A stretch of 64,000 bases of DNA from Maritimibacter sp. (GTDB lineage: Bacteria; Pseudomonadota; Alphaproteobacteria; Rhodobacterales; Rhodobacteraceae), in NCBI GenBank assembly GCA_017792445.1, contig CP051232.1, forward strand, positions 2,144,001 to 2,208,000, given 5' to 3'. The first letter of the stretch is position 1. Every line of letters begins with the position of its first letter. The position numbers and the translations under genes are program-made. The notes under the pieces were generated by a model that had not been told where the DNA came from, ran no database searches, and saw nothing but the letters and a program-made list of their open reading frames with translations. Positions 8,738 to 17,520 of the stretch are shown here, piece by piece.

Positions 8738-8753
8738 TGTAACGGAATGTAAC
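8738..8753. promoter_or_regulatory. Tandem TGTAAC direct repeat, probable OmpR-family operator
   Basis: TGTAAC occurs at 8738-8743 and again at 8748-8753, exactly 10 bp apart, the spacing at which OmpR-type dimers bind one face of DNA. It sits between the divergent small secreted protein operon (start 8638) and the response regulator (start 8805), about 50 bp before the latter. That the neighbouring regulator binds here is inferred. Confidence 0.5.
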
Positions 8754-8804
8754 TGCGGTGCGGTGTCCGCTTGCCAGTGGCGGCGGACCCGTCAGAGTGG
8801 GCGC

Positions 8805-9518
8805 ATGAACGCGATGAAGTCCTTACTGATCGTCGAGGATGATCCCGAGATCCGCCGCCTTGTCGCAGGAATGCTGCGCGGCGAAGGGTTCGAGGTGGCC
8901 GAGGCCGCCGACGCCGCCGCGATGGATGCGGCGCTGGCCAAAACGCGGCCCGACCTCGTGATCCTCGATCTGATGCTGCCGGGAGAGGACGGGCTGTCGA
9001 TCTGTCGCCGCCTGCGCGCCGGCGGTGGCATCGCGATCCTGATGCTGACCGCGCGCGGAGAGGACATCGACAAGATTGTCGGGCTGGAAATGGGGGCGGA
9101 CGACTATCTGTCAAAACCGTTCAACCCGCGTGAACTGCTGGCCCGGATCCGTGCGCTGCTGCGCCGCTCGGCGGACGGTGCCGATGGCGCGGCGCGACGG
9201 CGGCTGGCGTTCGGAGGCTTCGTCGCCGACCTCGATGCACGACGGCTGGAACAGGCGGGTGCGGCGGTTGACCTGACCGCTGCCGAGTTCGACCTGTTGG
9301 TCTGCTTCCTGCAACGACCCGGCCGGGTGCTGTCGCGCGACCAGCTACTTGACTGGGTCCATGGCCGCGAAACGGGTGTCTTCGACCGGTCGATTGACAT
9401 GGCCGTCTCCCGTCTGCGCCGCAAACTGGGCGATGACGCGGGCGGGCAGGCCGAGCGTCTGATCGCCACGATCCGGAACGGCGGCTACCTGTTCACCGCG
9501 CGGGTGACCCGGCTGTGA
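8805..9518 (+). CDS. OmpR-family response regulator
   Basis: 237 residues from ATG 8805 (a second Met three codons later is also possible). The receiver domain has the acidic pair in LLIVEDDPEIRR, phospho-acceptor Asp in LVILDLMLPGEDG (about residue 54), the Thr in LMLTARGED and Lys in YLSKPFNPREL. The C-terminal winged helix is of OmpR type (VDLTAAEFDLLVCFLQRPGR, RSIDMAVSRLRRKLGDD, LIATIRNGGYLF). The gene overlaps the histidine kinase by four bases, so the pair is translationally coupled. Its divergent promoter region carries a likely own binding site. Confidence 0.95.
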   Translation: MNAMKSLLIVEDDPEIRRLVAGMLRGEGFEVAEAADAAAMDAALAKTRPDLVILDLMLPGEDGLSICRRLRAGGGIAILMLTARGEDIDKIVGLEMGADDYLSKPFNPRELLARIRALLRRSADGADGAARRRLAFGGFVADLDARRLEQAGAAVDLTAAEFDLLVCFLQRPGRVLSRDQLLDWVHGRETGVFDRSIDMAVSRLRRKLGDDAGGQAERLIATIRNGGYLFTARVTRL

Positions 9519-10837
9519 AGGCGCCGGGGATCGTCGGGCGGACCGTGCTGATGGTTCTGCTGGCCCTGTCGCTGGCATGGCTTGCGATCTCGGGGGCCGT
9601 CTACCTTGGCCGTGGCGGGGACGAGGGGCTGACGCCTCCGCGCCTTGCCGCCGTCGTGCTGGCGGTCGAGGCGGCCGGTGACGGCGAGGACGCCGTGCTT
9701 GCGGGTCTGTCCGCGCCGGGGCTTCGGCTTCGTCTCGGAGAGACCCCGCCCGAGCGTGACATGCGGCCTTTCCCGCCCGAGGCGCTGGAGGCCTACGGGG
9801 CCGAACTCGCCCCCCGCGCCGTCGAGGCCGATTGGGTTCCCGCCGTCGCGATCGGGCGGCTGATCGGGCGCGGCTATGCCGCCGGTCTGCCGCATCGGTC
9901 GATCTTTCACATCCAGCTGACCGACGGGCGGACCCTGAGCGTTTCGCGCTCTGCCGCAGGCGTGAACCGGGCGGGGCTTCCGTTCGGGTTCGTCGCCGGT
10001 CTGGCCGGCAGCGTCATCGCGCTGGGGCTTCTGCTGCTGCTTCTGCGCGAGGCGCGGCCCGTGGCCCGCTTGGCGCAGGCGGCGGATCGAATGGCGCCGG
10101 GGCAGGTTGTCGATCTGCCCGATGTCCGCCGCGCCTCGGCCGAGGTGCGGGCGCTTGCCGGTGCGTTCGACCGGTTGCAGCACCGGTTGCAAGCCGCGAT
10201 GGCCGCGCGCAGCACGCTGTTCGCGGGAATCTCGCACGACGTCCGCACCTTCGCCACGCGTCTGCGGCTGCGGGTGGACTCGATCCCGGACGGCGACGAA
10301 CGGGCACGGGCCGAGGCCGAGATCGCGGACATGATCCGCCTGCTGGACGACGCGCTGTTGCTGGGCCGGGCCGAAACCGGCGAGGTGGGTGAGGAACTGG
10401 TGCGCCCCGGCGCGCTGGCCGCTGACGAGGTCGAACGGTTTCGCAGCACCGGCGCGCAGGTCTCTTTCGCCGGAGACCGAACGGCCGCGATGCTGGGCGA
10501 TCCGCTGGCTCTGCGCCGCTGGCTGGCGAACGGGATCGGCAACGCGCTGTCCTACGCGGGGCAGGCGCGGGTGTCGGTACGCCAAGACGGGGCGACGGTG
10601 CGCGTCACGGTCGAGGACGACGGCCCCGGCATCCCCGAACACCGCCGTGCCGAGTTGCTGGAGCCGTTCACCCGTGGCGATCCCTCGCGCAACCGCGCCA
10701 CCGGTGGCGCCGGACTTGGCCTTGCCATCATGCGCAGCCTCACCGAAGCGATGGGTGGCCGCATGGACATCGGCGAAAGCCCCAGCGGCGGCGCCCGCGT
10801 GTCCGCCGAGTTTCCGGCGCTCGACCTCGGCGACTGA
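9515..10837 (+). CDS. Sensor histidine kinase (EnvZ-like)
   Basis: 440 residues with a GTG start inside the response regulator stop region (GTGA overlap). A transmembrane helix at 9-30, a periplasmic domain to about 160, a second helix (FVAGLAGSVIALGLLLLLLR), a HAMP region, then the H-box FAGISHDVRTFATRLRLRVD near 240, N-box LANGIGNALSYA, G1 VEDDGPGIPEH and G2 GGAGLGLAIMRSL. The phospho-acceptor is the His in SHDVRT. The periplasmic part has no recognisable ligand fold. It should phosphorylate the adjacent OmpR-type regulator. Confidence 0.93.
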   Translation: MKAPGIVGRTVLMVLLALSLAWLAISGAVYLGRGGDEGLTPPRLAAVVLAVEAAGDGEDAVLAGLSAPGLRLRLGETPPERDMRPFPPEALEAYGAELAPRAVEADWVPAVAIGRLIGRGYAAGLPHRSIFHIQLTDGRTLSVSRSAAGVNRAGLPFGFVAGLAGSVIALGLLLLLLREARPVARLAQAADRMAPGQVVDLPDVRRASAEVRALAGAFDRLQHRLQAAMAARSTLFAGISHDVRTFATRLRLRVDSIPDGDERARAEAEIADMIRLLDDALLLGRAETGEVGEELVRPGALAADEVERFRSTGAQVSFAGDRTAAMLGDPLALRRWLANGIGNALSYAGQARVSVRQDGATVRVTVEDDGPGIPEHRRAELLEPFTRGDPSRNRATGGAGLGLAIMRSLTEAMGGRMDIGESPSGGARVSAEFPALDLGD

Positions 10838-10848
10838 CCGCGGCCGGA

Positions 10849-11781
10849 CTACGCCTCTTCCAGCCGGTCGGTCGCCGGCGGGGGCGTGGGCGTCAGTGAC
10901 GCCAGTTGGGCATACAGCGCCTCGTCCATCTCGAAGGCCATGGCGTCAAGCGACGGGCGCAGCTGTTCCACCGTGCGGCCCGAGATGATGGGCGCGGTGA
11001 TCCCCGGATTGCGCGCGACCCACGCCACCGCCAGCGTGATCGGCGAGACGCCGACATCGGCGGCCATCTCCTGTAGCGCGATGGCGGCGTCGTGCATCCA
11101 GTCCTGCGCATAGCGCGCCTTGTACATCGGGTCGTCGACCAGCCGTCCGCCATCGCCATTGCCGTACTTGCCGGTCAGCAGCCCGCCGCCCAGCGGAGAG
11201 TAGGGAAAGACCGAGAAACCTTCGGACAGCGCCATCGGCAGGATCTCGACCTCGGCCTGCCGTTTAACGAGGTTGTACATCGGTTGAAGCGCCGCGATCG
11301 ACAGGCTGAAGCTGCGCGCGACGGCCTGCGCCTTCATCGTCTGCCATGCCGAGAAGTTCGAGATGCCGATGTGGCGGACCCGGCCGGAGTCGACCAGTTG
11401 CGCCAGCGTCTCGAACGTGTCTTCCAGCGGCGTGCCGTCGTCCCAGCGGTGCAGGTACAGCAGGTCGACATAGCCCATGTTCAGCCGGTCCATGCTTTCC
11501 TCGAACTGCGCCGTGATGTTCGCGGGCGTCGACGGCGCGGGGTGGGCGCATTTGGTGGCGAGGAACAGGCTTTCCCGTTCGGACGCGGCCAGTTTGCCAA
11601 GGTAACGTTCCGATCTGCCATCGGTGTAGCCAAAGGCGGTGTCGAAGAAGTTGATGCCCGCCTCGCGGCAGGCGGCGAACATCTCGCCCGACTGAGCCTC
11701 GTCGGCCTTGCCGCCGAACTGCATGGTGCCGAAGCAGAATTTCGAGATCGATGTGCCGTCGTTGGTCGCAAGACTGGTCAT
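10849..11781 (-). CDS. Aldo/keto reductase
   Basis: 310 residues from ATG 11781, which has GGGAGG seven bases upstream; a start seven codons earlier lacks that spacing. The NADPH-dependent TIM-barrel family tetrad is visible: Asp and Tyr in FFDTAFGYTDGRSERYLG, Lys in LFLATKCAHP, His in DLLYLHRWDDGTPLE. HIGISNFSAWQ and the C-terminal IISGRTVEQLRPS (cofactor binding) fit. The substrate cannot be predicted. It converges with the histidine kinase gene, 11 bases between stops, and is divergent from the ArsR-type regulator. Confidence 0.9.
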   Translation of the reverse strand: MTSLATNDGTSISKFCFGTMQFGGKADEAQSGEMFAACREAGINFFDTAFGYTDGRSERYLGKLAASERESLFLATKCAHPAPSTPANITAQFEESMDRLNMGYVDLLYLHRWDDGTPLEDTFETLAQLVDSGRVRHIGISNFSAWQTMKAQAVARSFSLSIAALQPMYNLVKRQAEVEILPMALSEGFSVFPYSPLGGGLLTGKYGNGDGGRLVDDPMYKARYAQDWMHDAAIALQEMAADVGVSPITLAVAWVARNPGITAPIISGRTVEQLRPSLDAMAFEMDEALYAQLASLTPTPPPATDRLEEA

Positions 11782-11889
11782 GTTGTCCTCCCTTTGCCGC
11801 AAGGCGTAGCGCGGTGTCGTTCGGGCGGCAAGTTGCCATCATTCACCCAAAGAGTTGATTGATGCCTGCGAATCGTGTTATTCATCCAT

Positions 11890-12237
11890 ATGGTTGAACG
11901 AGCAGAGGAAGACCGGCTGACAGAGGTGCTGAAGGCGGCGTCGGACCCCAGCAGGCGGCGCATCCTGACGATCCTCGTGCAGGAAGGCCCGGTGCGGGTC
12001 ACCGACCTGGCGTCGCGTTTCGACATGAGCCTCAATTCCGTCTCCAAGCACATCAAAGCGCTGGAGCGGGCGGGGCTGGTCAGCCGGAAGACAGAGTGGC
12101 GCGAACATCTGATCGCGCCGGAAATGGCGCCGCTGAGGCTGATCGACGACTGGTTCGGGCAACTCCGCTCGACATGGGAGATGCGGCTAGAGCGGCTGGC
12201 TCAAGTTATTGAAGAGGAAGTGAGTGATGATGACTGA
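11890..12237 (+). CDS. ArsR-family winged-helix regulator
   Basis: 115 residues from ATG 11890. The winged helix shows LKAASDPSRRRILTILVQEG, then VTDLASRFDMSLNSVSKHIK as recognition region, and LERAGLVSRKTEWREHLI. There is no metal-binding Cys motif, so it is the type commonly paired with an AHSA1/SRPBCC partner rather than a metal sensor. Its end overlaps the start of the SRPBCC gene. It likely represses its own operon and perhaps the divergent aldo/keto reductase. Confidence 0.88.
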   Translation: MVERAEEDRLTEVLKAASDPSRRRILTILVQEGPVRVTDLASRFDMSLNSVSKHIKALERAGLVSRKTEWREHLIAPEMAPLRLIDDWFGQLRSTWEMRLERLAQVIEEEVSDDD

Positions 12238-12649
12238 TCTTTCGCTGAAAGTGACCCAGTTCGTAAAAGCCGCGCCCGAACGGGTGTTTGACGCGTGGCT
12301 GAACCCGGACATGATCCGCAAGTTCATGCTGACCGGCCCTGGCACCGGGGTTGCGTCGGCCTCGACCGACCCGCGCGTGGGCGGCCGCTATGACATCGTG
12401 ATGACCAACGAGATGGGAGAGGTCCCGCATTGGGGCGAATACCGCGAAATCTCGCGGCCCTCGAAGCTGGTCTTCACATGGAACTCGCCGCACGCCGCAC
12501 CGGACAGCCTTGTGACGCTGACCTTCGATGCGAAGGACGGCGGAACGCAGGTCACGCTGGTACACGAGACGTTCCCCAGCGAAGGCTCGCGCGATGGGCA
12601 TGAAAAGGGCTGGACCGGCATCCTTGCCACCTTGGCCGATACGCTCTGA
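12227..12649 (+). CDS. SRPBCC (AHSA1-like) ligand-binding protein
   Basis: About 140 residues with the START/AHSA1 helix-grip fold: VTQFVKAAPERVFDAWLNPD at the N-terminus, GGRYDIVMTNEMGEVPHWGE, PSKLVFTWNSPHA and a C-terminal helix in HEKGWTGILATLADTL. Two ATGs (12227, 12230) follow a GAGGAAG at 12213; the first has the better spacing. It overlaps the preceding regulator by several bases, the usual ArsR/SRPBCC operon arrangement. The ligand is unknown. Confidence 0.86.
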   Translation: MMTDLSLKVTQFVKAAPERVFDAWLNPDMIRKFMLTGPGTGVASASTDPRVGGRYDIVMTNEMGEVPHWGEYREISRPSKLVFTWNSPHAAPDSLVTLTFDAKDGGTQVTLVHETFPSEGSRDGHEKGWTGILATLADTL

Positions 12650-12679
12650 TCCGGACCACGGCGATGCCCTGAAACGAAA

Positions 12680-12707
12680 GCGCCCCCGCGGTGTCCCGCG
12701 GAGGCGC
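12680..12707. terminator. Bidirectional hairpin between convergent genes
   Basis: An imperfect GC palindrome (GCGCC-CCCGCGG, short loop, CCGCGG-AGGCGC) lies between the stops of the SRPBCC gene (12649) and the BMP gene (12730). Position and symmetry suit a shared terminator; there is no long U-tract. Confidence 0.55.
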
Positions 12708-12729
12708 GCTACCTCGGATCCGGATCGGA

Positions 12730-13812
12730 TCAGCTCGGGATCGAGCCGTCGATGCCCTCGACGTAGAAGTTCATGCCGGCCAGCGTGCCATCGTCGGCAA
12801 CCTCGCCCTCGGCCAGCCACGCCGATCCGTCCTGCTTGTTCAGCGGGCCGGTGAACGGGTGATAGGACCCGGCGGCGATGTCGTCGCGCATCTTCTCGGC
12901 TTCGGCCTTCACCTCGGCGGGAACCGGACCGGTGATCTCGCCGATGCCGACCATGCCGTCGCCGATGCCCCACCAGTTGTTCTGGCTTTCCCATGCCTCG
13001 TCCATGACCGCCTGAACGCGCTCGATGTAATAGGGCGCCCAGTTGTCGATGATCGACGAAATGCGCGGCTCGGGCGCGTATTCGTACATGTCGGCGGCCT
13101 GCCCGAAGCCAAGCGCGCCGGCCTTCTCCAGCACCGCCAGCGGCGCGGTCGAGTCGGTGTGCGCCAGAACCACGTCGACGCCCTGATCCAGCAGCGCCTG
13201 CGTGGCGTCGGCTTCTTTCGCCGGGTCGAACCAGGTCGACACCCAGACCACGTTCATCTCGACCTCGGGGTTCGCCTTGCGGGCGTGGATGAAGGACGAG
13301 TTGATGCCGCGGATGACTTCCGGGATCGGGAACGAGCCGATGTAGCCGATCTTGTTGGACTTGGTCATCGCGCCGGCAAGATAGCCGGTCACGGCGCGGC
13401 CCTCGTAGAAACGGGCCGAGTAGACGCCCACGTTGTCGGCGGTCTTGTAGCCGGTGCAGTGCTCGAACTTCACGTTCGGGAACTTAGCGGCGACGTTCAC
13501 GGTTGGGTCCATGAAGCCGAAAGAGGTGGTGAAGATGATGTTCGCGCCACCCAGCGCCATCTGCGTCATCGCGCGTTCGGCGTCGGCGCCTTCGGGCACG
13601 TTCTCCTGGTACACCAGCTCGATGGCGTCGCCGAAGTGTTCCTTCATCTTCAGCGCCGAGGTGTGGTGGTGCTGGGTCCAGCCGCCGTCGTTGATCGGGC
13701 CGACGTAGATGAAGCCGACCTTCAGCGGCGCGTGGCTTGCGGCAAAGCCGGGCCGAACAAGGCCCAGCGTGGCGGCAGCGGCGCCGCCGGCCAGAAGTGA
13801 TCTGCGTTTCAT
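12730..13812 (-). CDS. BMP-family nucleoside/purine ABC transporter substrate-binding protein
   Basis: 360 residues. The N-terminus MKRRSLLAGGAAAATLGLVR is a Tat-like or Sec signal, so the protein is periplasmic; no lipobox is seen. The BMP/PnrA-like signature is clear: KVGFIYVGPINDGGWTQHHH near residue 30, ANIIFTTSFGFMDP, GYLAGAMTKSNKIGYIGSFP near 145, and VDVVLAHTDSTAP. Family members bind nucleosides or purines. It is the last gene of the xdhABC-transporter operon, separated from the second permease by a hairpin that may raise its mRNA level, as is common for binding-protein genes. Confidence 0.92.
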   Translation of the reverse strand: MKRRSLLAGGAAAATLGLVRPGFAASHAPLKVGFIYVGPINDGGWTQHHHTSALKMKEHFGDAIELVYQENVPEGADAERAMTQMALGGANIIFTTSFGFMDPTVNVAAKFPNVKFEHCTGYKTADNVGVYSARFYEGRAVTGYLAGAMTKSNKIGYIGSFPIPEVIRGINSSFIHARKANPEVEMNVVWVSTWFDPAKEADATQALLDQGVDVVLAHTDSTAPLAVLEKAGALGFGQAADMYEYAPEPRISSIIDNWAPYYIERVQAVMDEAWESQNNWWGIGDGMVGIGEITGPVPAEVKAEAEKMRDDIAAGSYHPFTGPLNKQDGSAWLAEGEVADDGTLAGMNFYVEGIDGSIPS

Positions 13813-13834
13813 GGATCTTTCTCCCCTGTCGTCT

Positions 13835-13854
13835 GCGGGCCTTTCGCGGCCCGC
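13835..13854 (-). promoter_or_regulatory. Intercistronic hairpin before the substrate-binding protein gene
   Basis: GCGGGCC (13835-13841), loop TTTCGC, GGCCCGC (13848-13854): a 7-bp perfect stem in the 53-base gap between the second permease stop and the BMP start. It may act as a processing or stabilising element rather than a terminator, since no U-tract follows in the minus direction. Confidence 0.4.
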
Positions 13855-13865
13855 CGTTTAGGCCT

Positions 13866-14798
13866 CTAGCTCGAGGCGTGGAATGTGCGTCCCAGCGAAG
13901 CGGGCGCGTTCAGTGCCGCGCGGCCGCGTCCCGAGGACATGATGACCAGCACCAGAATCGTTATCAGATACGGCGACATCGACAAGTATTCGACCGGAAC
14001 CTCGACACCTGCGGCCTGCAGGTTCAGCTGCAGCACGGTGACGCCGCCGAAGAGGTAGGCACCGATCAGGACGCGCCACGGTTTCCAGCTGCCGAACACC
14101 ACGATCGCCAGCGCGATCCAGCCCGCGCCGGCGGTCATGCCCTCGGTCCATTGCGGCACGCGGACAAGGCTGAGGTAAGCGCCGCCAAGCCCCGCGCAGG
14201 CGCCGCCGAACGCGATGGCGGCCAGCCGCACGGCGACCACCTTGTAGCCAAGCGCGTGCGCCGCTCCGTGGCTTTCGCCGACGGCGCGCAGGATCAGACC
14301 GGCACGGGTGAATTTCAGGAAGGCCCAGACAGCGGCGACGATCAGGATCGAAACGTAGACCATCGCGTCATGCTGGAACAGGACGCGGCCAAGGAACGGG
14401 ATGTCGGCCAGCGGTCCGAAATTGATGTCACCCACGGGCGGTGGTTTCAGCCCGACATAGCTTTGGCCCATCAGTGACGACAGCCCCAGCCCGAACAGCG
14501 TCAGCGCGAGACCCGTCGCCACCTGATTGGACAGGAAGAACTGCGTCAGGATGCCGAAGGTCATCGACAGCACCGCACCCCCGACCGCAGCCGCAAGGAA
14601 ACCCATCGTCGGAGATCCAGTTTCGACCGCCGCGATGAAACCGCAGATCGCACCGGTGATCATCATCCCCTCGACCCCAAGGTTCAGCACACCCGACTTC
14701 TCGGCCACCAGCTCGCCAATCGCGGCCAGCAGGATCGGGGTAGAGGCGATCATCAGCGAGGCCAGAAGGATCGCGGGGTTGATCGTGGACAGGTCCAT
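13866..14798 (-). CDS. ABC transporter permease (nucleoside type, second)
   Basis: 310 residues, about nine hydrophobic segments, branched-chain-amino-acid/ribose permease superfamily (BPD_transp_2). The signature LVAEKSGVLNLGVEGMMITG near residue 30 is typical of the YufQ/NupQ-type subunit found with BMP proteins. It pairs with the 364-residue permease to form the membrane pore. The gap to the upstream permease is 43 bases. Confidence 0.9.
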   Translation of the reverse strand: MDLSTINPAILLASLMIASTPILLAAIGELVAEKSGVLNLGVEGMMITGAICGFIAAVETGSPTMGFLAAAVGGAVLSMTFGILTQFFLSNQVATGLALTLFGLGLSSLMGQSYVGLKPPPVGDINFGPLADIPFLGRVLFQHDAMVYVSILIVAAVWAFLKFTRAGLILRAVGESHGAAHALGYKVVAVRLAAIAFGGACAGLGGAYLSLVRVPQWTEGMTAGAGWIALAIVVFGSWKPWRVLIGAYLFGGVTVLQLNLQAAGVEVPVEYLSMSPYLITILVLVIMSSGRGRAALNAPASLGRTFHASS

Positions 14799-14841
14799 CA
14801 GACGACTCCTTCCACGGCAACATGCAAACGGACACGTCCCA

Positions 14842-15927
14842 TCACGCCATCTCTCCCTTGCCGATACGCACCCGGAAATTCGTCAGCACGTCCACCGCCA
14901 GCAGGAAGAACAGCAGCATCCCCTGGAACGCTTGGATCGCCGCCGCGGGCAGGCCGAGGTTCGCCTGCGCCGCCTCGCCGCCGATGTAGGTCAGCGCCAG
15001 CAGCAGGCCGGCCAGCAGGATGCCCACCGGATGCAGCCGTCCGAGGAACGCGACGATGATCGCGGTGAACCCGTAGCCCGAGTTGAAGTCGATCGAAATC
15101 TGCCCCGCGGGGCCCGCCACCTCGAACAGGCCCGCCAGCCCGGCCAGTCCGCCCGAGATGCCCATGCAGACCACGACCAGCAGGTTCGGCTTGACGCCCG
15201 CGAAGCGCGCGGCGCGCGGGCTTTCACCGGTCACCCGGATCTGAAAGCCCAGCATGTGCCGGTTCAGCAGGATATAGGCGAGGATCACCGCGATCAGCGC
15301 CGCGACACCGCCCCAGTGCAGACCGGTCCCCGCGATCAGTTCGCCATTCGCCGCCGCCGGATACTGCTGCAGGTTCCGGCTGCCCGGAAAGCCCGACCCC
15401 TCGGGGTTCCGCAACAGCCCCAGCGCCATCGACGCAAGGAATTGTTCGGCCACGTAGACCAGCAACAGCGACACGAGGATCTCGTTGGTGTTGAACTTTG
15501 TCTTCAGCAGCGCCGGGATCATCGCCCAGACAAAGCCGCCGAACGCCCCTGCGATGATCATCAGCGGGAAGATCAGCCAGCGCGCCTCCATCGGATAGAA
15601 GGCCAGCCCCACAGCGGCGCCGAAGATCGCGCCCATAATGTACTGCCCCTCGGCGCCGATGTTCCAGATCCCGGCCCGGAACCCCAGCGACAGGCCTATG
15701 GCGATCAGCACCAGCGGCCCCGCCTTGATCAGCAGCTGCCCGCGATAGTACCACGCGAACTCGCCGAACAGCGGCTCCCAGAAGATCGTGCGGATCGCCA
15801 GCAGCGGATCTTTCCCGAGGATCGCGAACAGCGCGCCGCCCGCCACCATGGTAAGCAGAACCGCCAGCAAGGGCGTCGCATAGCTCCACGCCTTCGACGG
15901 CTGCGGTCGTTTCTCCAGCCGGATCAC
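14842..15927 (-). CDS. ABC transporter permease (nucleoside type, first)
   Basis: About 361 residues from GTG 15927; an in-frame GTG at 15936 lies on top of the AGGAG that spaces well (8 bases) from 15927, so the shorter start is preferred. The family motif LSLGFRAGIWNIGAEGQYIM is near residue 80, and about ten transmembrane segments follow. With the 310-residue permease and the double ATPase it forms a purine/nucleoside importer. The GC-rich repeat at 15940-15989 ends directly at its ribosome-binding site, so the repeat forms the whole leader between this gene and the ATPase gene. Confidence 0.9.
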   Translation of the reverse strand: MIRLEKRPQPSKAWSYATPLLAVLLTMVAGGALFAILGKDPLLAIRTIFWEPLFGEFAWYYRGQLLIKAGPLVLIAIGLSLGFRAGIWNIGAEGQYIMGAIFGAAVGLAFYPMEARWLIFPLMIIAGAFGGFVWAMIPALLKTKFNTNEILVSLLLVYVAEQFLASMALGLLRNPEGSGFPGSRNLQQYPAAANGELIAGTGLHWGGVAALIAVILAYILLNRHMLGFQIRVTGESPRAARFAGVKPNLLVVVCMGISGGLAGLAGLFEVAGPAGQISIDFNSGYGFTAIIVAFLGRLHPVGILLAGLLLALTYIGGEAAQANLGLPAAAIQAFQGMLLFFLLAVDVLTNFRVRIGKGEMA

Positions 15928-15939
15928 CCGCGGCACTCC

Positions 15940-15989
15940 TGCTTCTTTGGTCCGGAAATATCCCGGGGGCCCGGGGGCAGAGCCCCCGG
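15940..15989 (-). repeat. Double-hairpin repeat, copy A (shortened second hairpin)
   Basis: Read on the minus strand: CCGGGGGC-TCT-GCCCCCGG hairpin, a collapsed second arm (GGGCCC), CCCGGGATATTT, CCGGACC, AAAGAAGCA. It shares an exact 30-base stretch with copy B at 19701. It fills most of the gap between the ATPase stop (15997) and the first permease start. Confidence 0.85.
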
Positions 15990-15996
15990 CGTGGTC

Positions 15997-17520
15997 CTAG
16001 CCATCCACATGCGCCACCTCCATGTCATGCGCCCCGCCCATCATCAGGCCGATCTCGTCCACCGTCAGCCCTTTCGCGGGCCGCGGCTCGGACAGGCGTC
16101 CCTCGTTCAGCGCCGCGAACCGGTCCGAGATTTCCATCAACTCGTCGAGGTCCTGGCTGATCACCACCAGCGCCGCGCCGTTCTCGGCAAGATCCAGCAG
16201 CGCCTGCCGGATCGCCGCCGCCGCGCTGGCGTCGACGCCCCATGTCGGCTGGTTCACCACAAGGCAGACCGGCCGCTGAAGGATCTCGCGCCCGATCACG
16301 AATTTCTGCAGGTTGCCCCCCGACAGCGACCGCGCCGCGTTCTCCGGTCCCGGCGTGCGGACATCGAATTTCTCGATGATCGTCTCGGCAAAGCTTTTCG
16401 CGTCGGCCCATTTCAGGAACCCGTTCGACACCAGTCCTTCGCGCACCGCCCCGGTCAGCAGGGCATTTTCGGTCAGCGACATATCCGGCGCCGCGGCGTG
16501 GCCCAGCCGTTCCTCGGGCGCCGCCAGCAATCCCAGCTTGCGCCGCGCGTTGGGGCCAAGCGCGCCGATGGGCTGGCCGTTCAGCGTCACCGCGGCATCG
16601 GCCACGCGCGCCTCGCCCGACAGCGCCGCCAGCAACTCGTCCTGCCCGTTGCCCGCGACACCGCCGATGCCCACGACTTCGCCCGCCTGCACGGTCAGGT
16701 TCACGTTCTTAAGCGAGGTCCCGAAGGGGTTCGCAGATTTCACCGACAGGTCGGTCATCTTCAGCACGACTTCGCCCGGCGCCTTCTCTTCGCGCGAGGG
16801 CGTGTGCAGTGCTGTGCCGACCATCAACTCCGCCATCTCGCGGGCAGAGGTCGCCTTGGGGTCGCAGGTGCCCACCACTTTGCCCAGCCGCAAGATCGTC
16901 GCCCCGTCGCACAGCGCGCGGATCTCTTCCAGCTTGTGGCTGATGTACAGGATCGACGTGCCCTCGGACTGCAGCTTGCGCAGTGTCTCGAACAGGATGT
17001 CGACCTCCTGCGGCGTCAGCACAGAGGTCGGCTCGTCCATGATCAGAAGCTTCGGGTCCTGCAGCAGACAGCGGATGATCTCGACCCGCTGCCGCTCGCC
17101 CGCCGACAGGTCGCCGACAAGGCGGTCGGGGTCCAGCGGCAGGCCGTAGGTCTCGGACACCTCGCGGATGCGGCGCGCCAGCTGGCGCGGCTTCGGCGGG
17201 TTCTCCATCCCCAGCGCCACGTTCTCGGCCACGTTCAGCGCATCGAACAGCGAGAAGTGCTGGAACACCATCGCCACGCCCGAGGCGCGGGCGGCATGCG
17301 GGGTGGCGGGCTCGTAGGTCGCGCCGCGCATCGACATTTTCCCGGCGTCGGGCTTCACCAGACCGTAAATCATCTTCACCAGCGTGGACTTGCCCGCGCC
17401 GTTCTCGCCCAGCAGGGCATGCACCTCGCCGGGCATGATCTGGAACGACACGCCGTCATTCGCCACCACGCCGGGATAGGCCTTGGTCAGGCCGTCGAGT
17501 TTCAGAAGCGGGTCTGCCAC
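15997..17520 (-). CDS. ABC transporter ATPase with two nucleotide-binding domains (nucleoside type)
   Basis: 507 residues with a GTG start, overlapping the end of xdhC by 19 bases. Domain 1 has Walker A LLGENGAGKSTLVKMIYGL, signature LSAGERQRVEIIRCL and Walker B LLIMDEPTSVLTPQE. Domain 2 has a degenerate Walker A (GIGGVAGNGQDELLAALSG, lacking the GKST) and signature RSLSGGNLQKFVIGREI. This asymmetry is normal for the sugar/nucleoside import class (YufO, RbsA). It energises the two permeases downstream. Its place directly after xdhABC supports purines as substrate. Confidence 0.92.
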   Translation of the reverse strand: MADPLLKLDGLTKAYPGVVANDGVSFQIMPGEVHALLGENGAGKSTLVKMIYGLVKPDAGKMSMRGATYEPATPHAARASGVAMVFQHFSLFDALNVAENVALGMENPPKPRQLARRIREVSETYGLPLDPDRLVGDLSAGERQRVEIIRCLLQDPKLLIMDEPTSVLTPQEVDILFETLRKLQSEGTSILYISHKLEEIRALCDGATILRLGKVVGTCDPKATSAREMAELMVGTALHTPSREEKAPGEVVLKMTDLSVKSANPFGTSLKNVNLTVQAGEVVGIGGVAGNGQDELLAALSGEARVADAAVTLNGQPIGALGPNARRKLGLLAAPEERLGHAAAPDMSLTENALLTGAVREGLVSNGFLKWADAKSFAETIIEKFDVRTPGPENAARSLSGGNLQKFVIGREILQRPVCLVVNQPTWGVDASAAAAIRQALLDLAENGAALVVISQDLDELMEISDRFAALNEGRLSEPRPAKGLTVDEIGLMMGGAHDMEVAHVDG

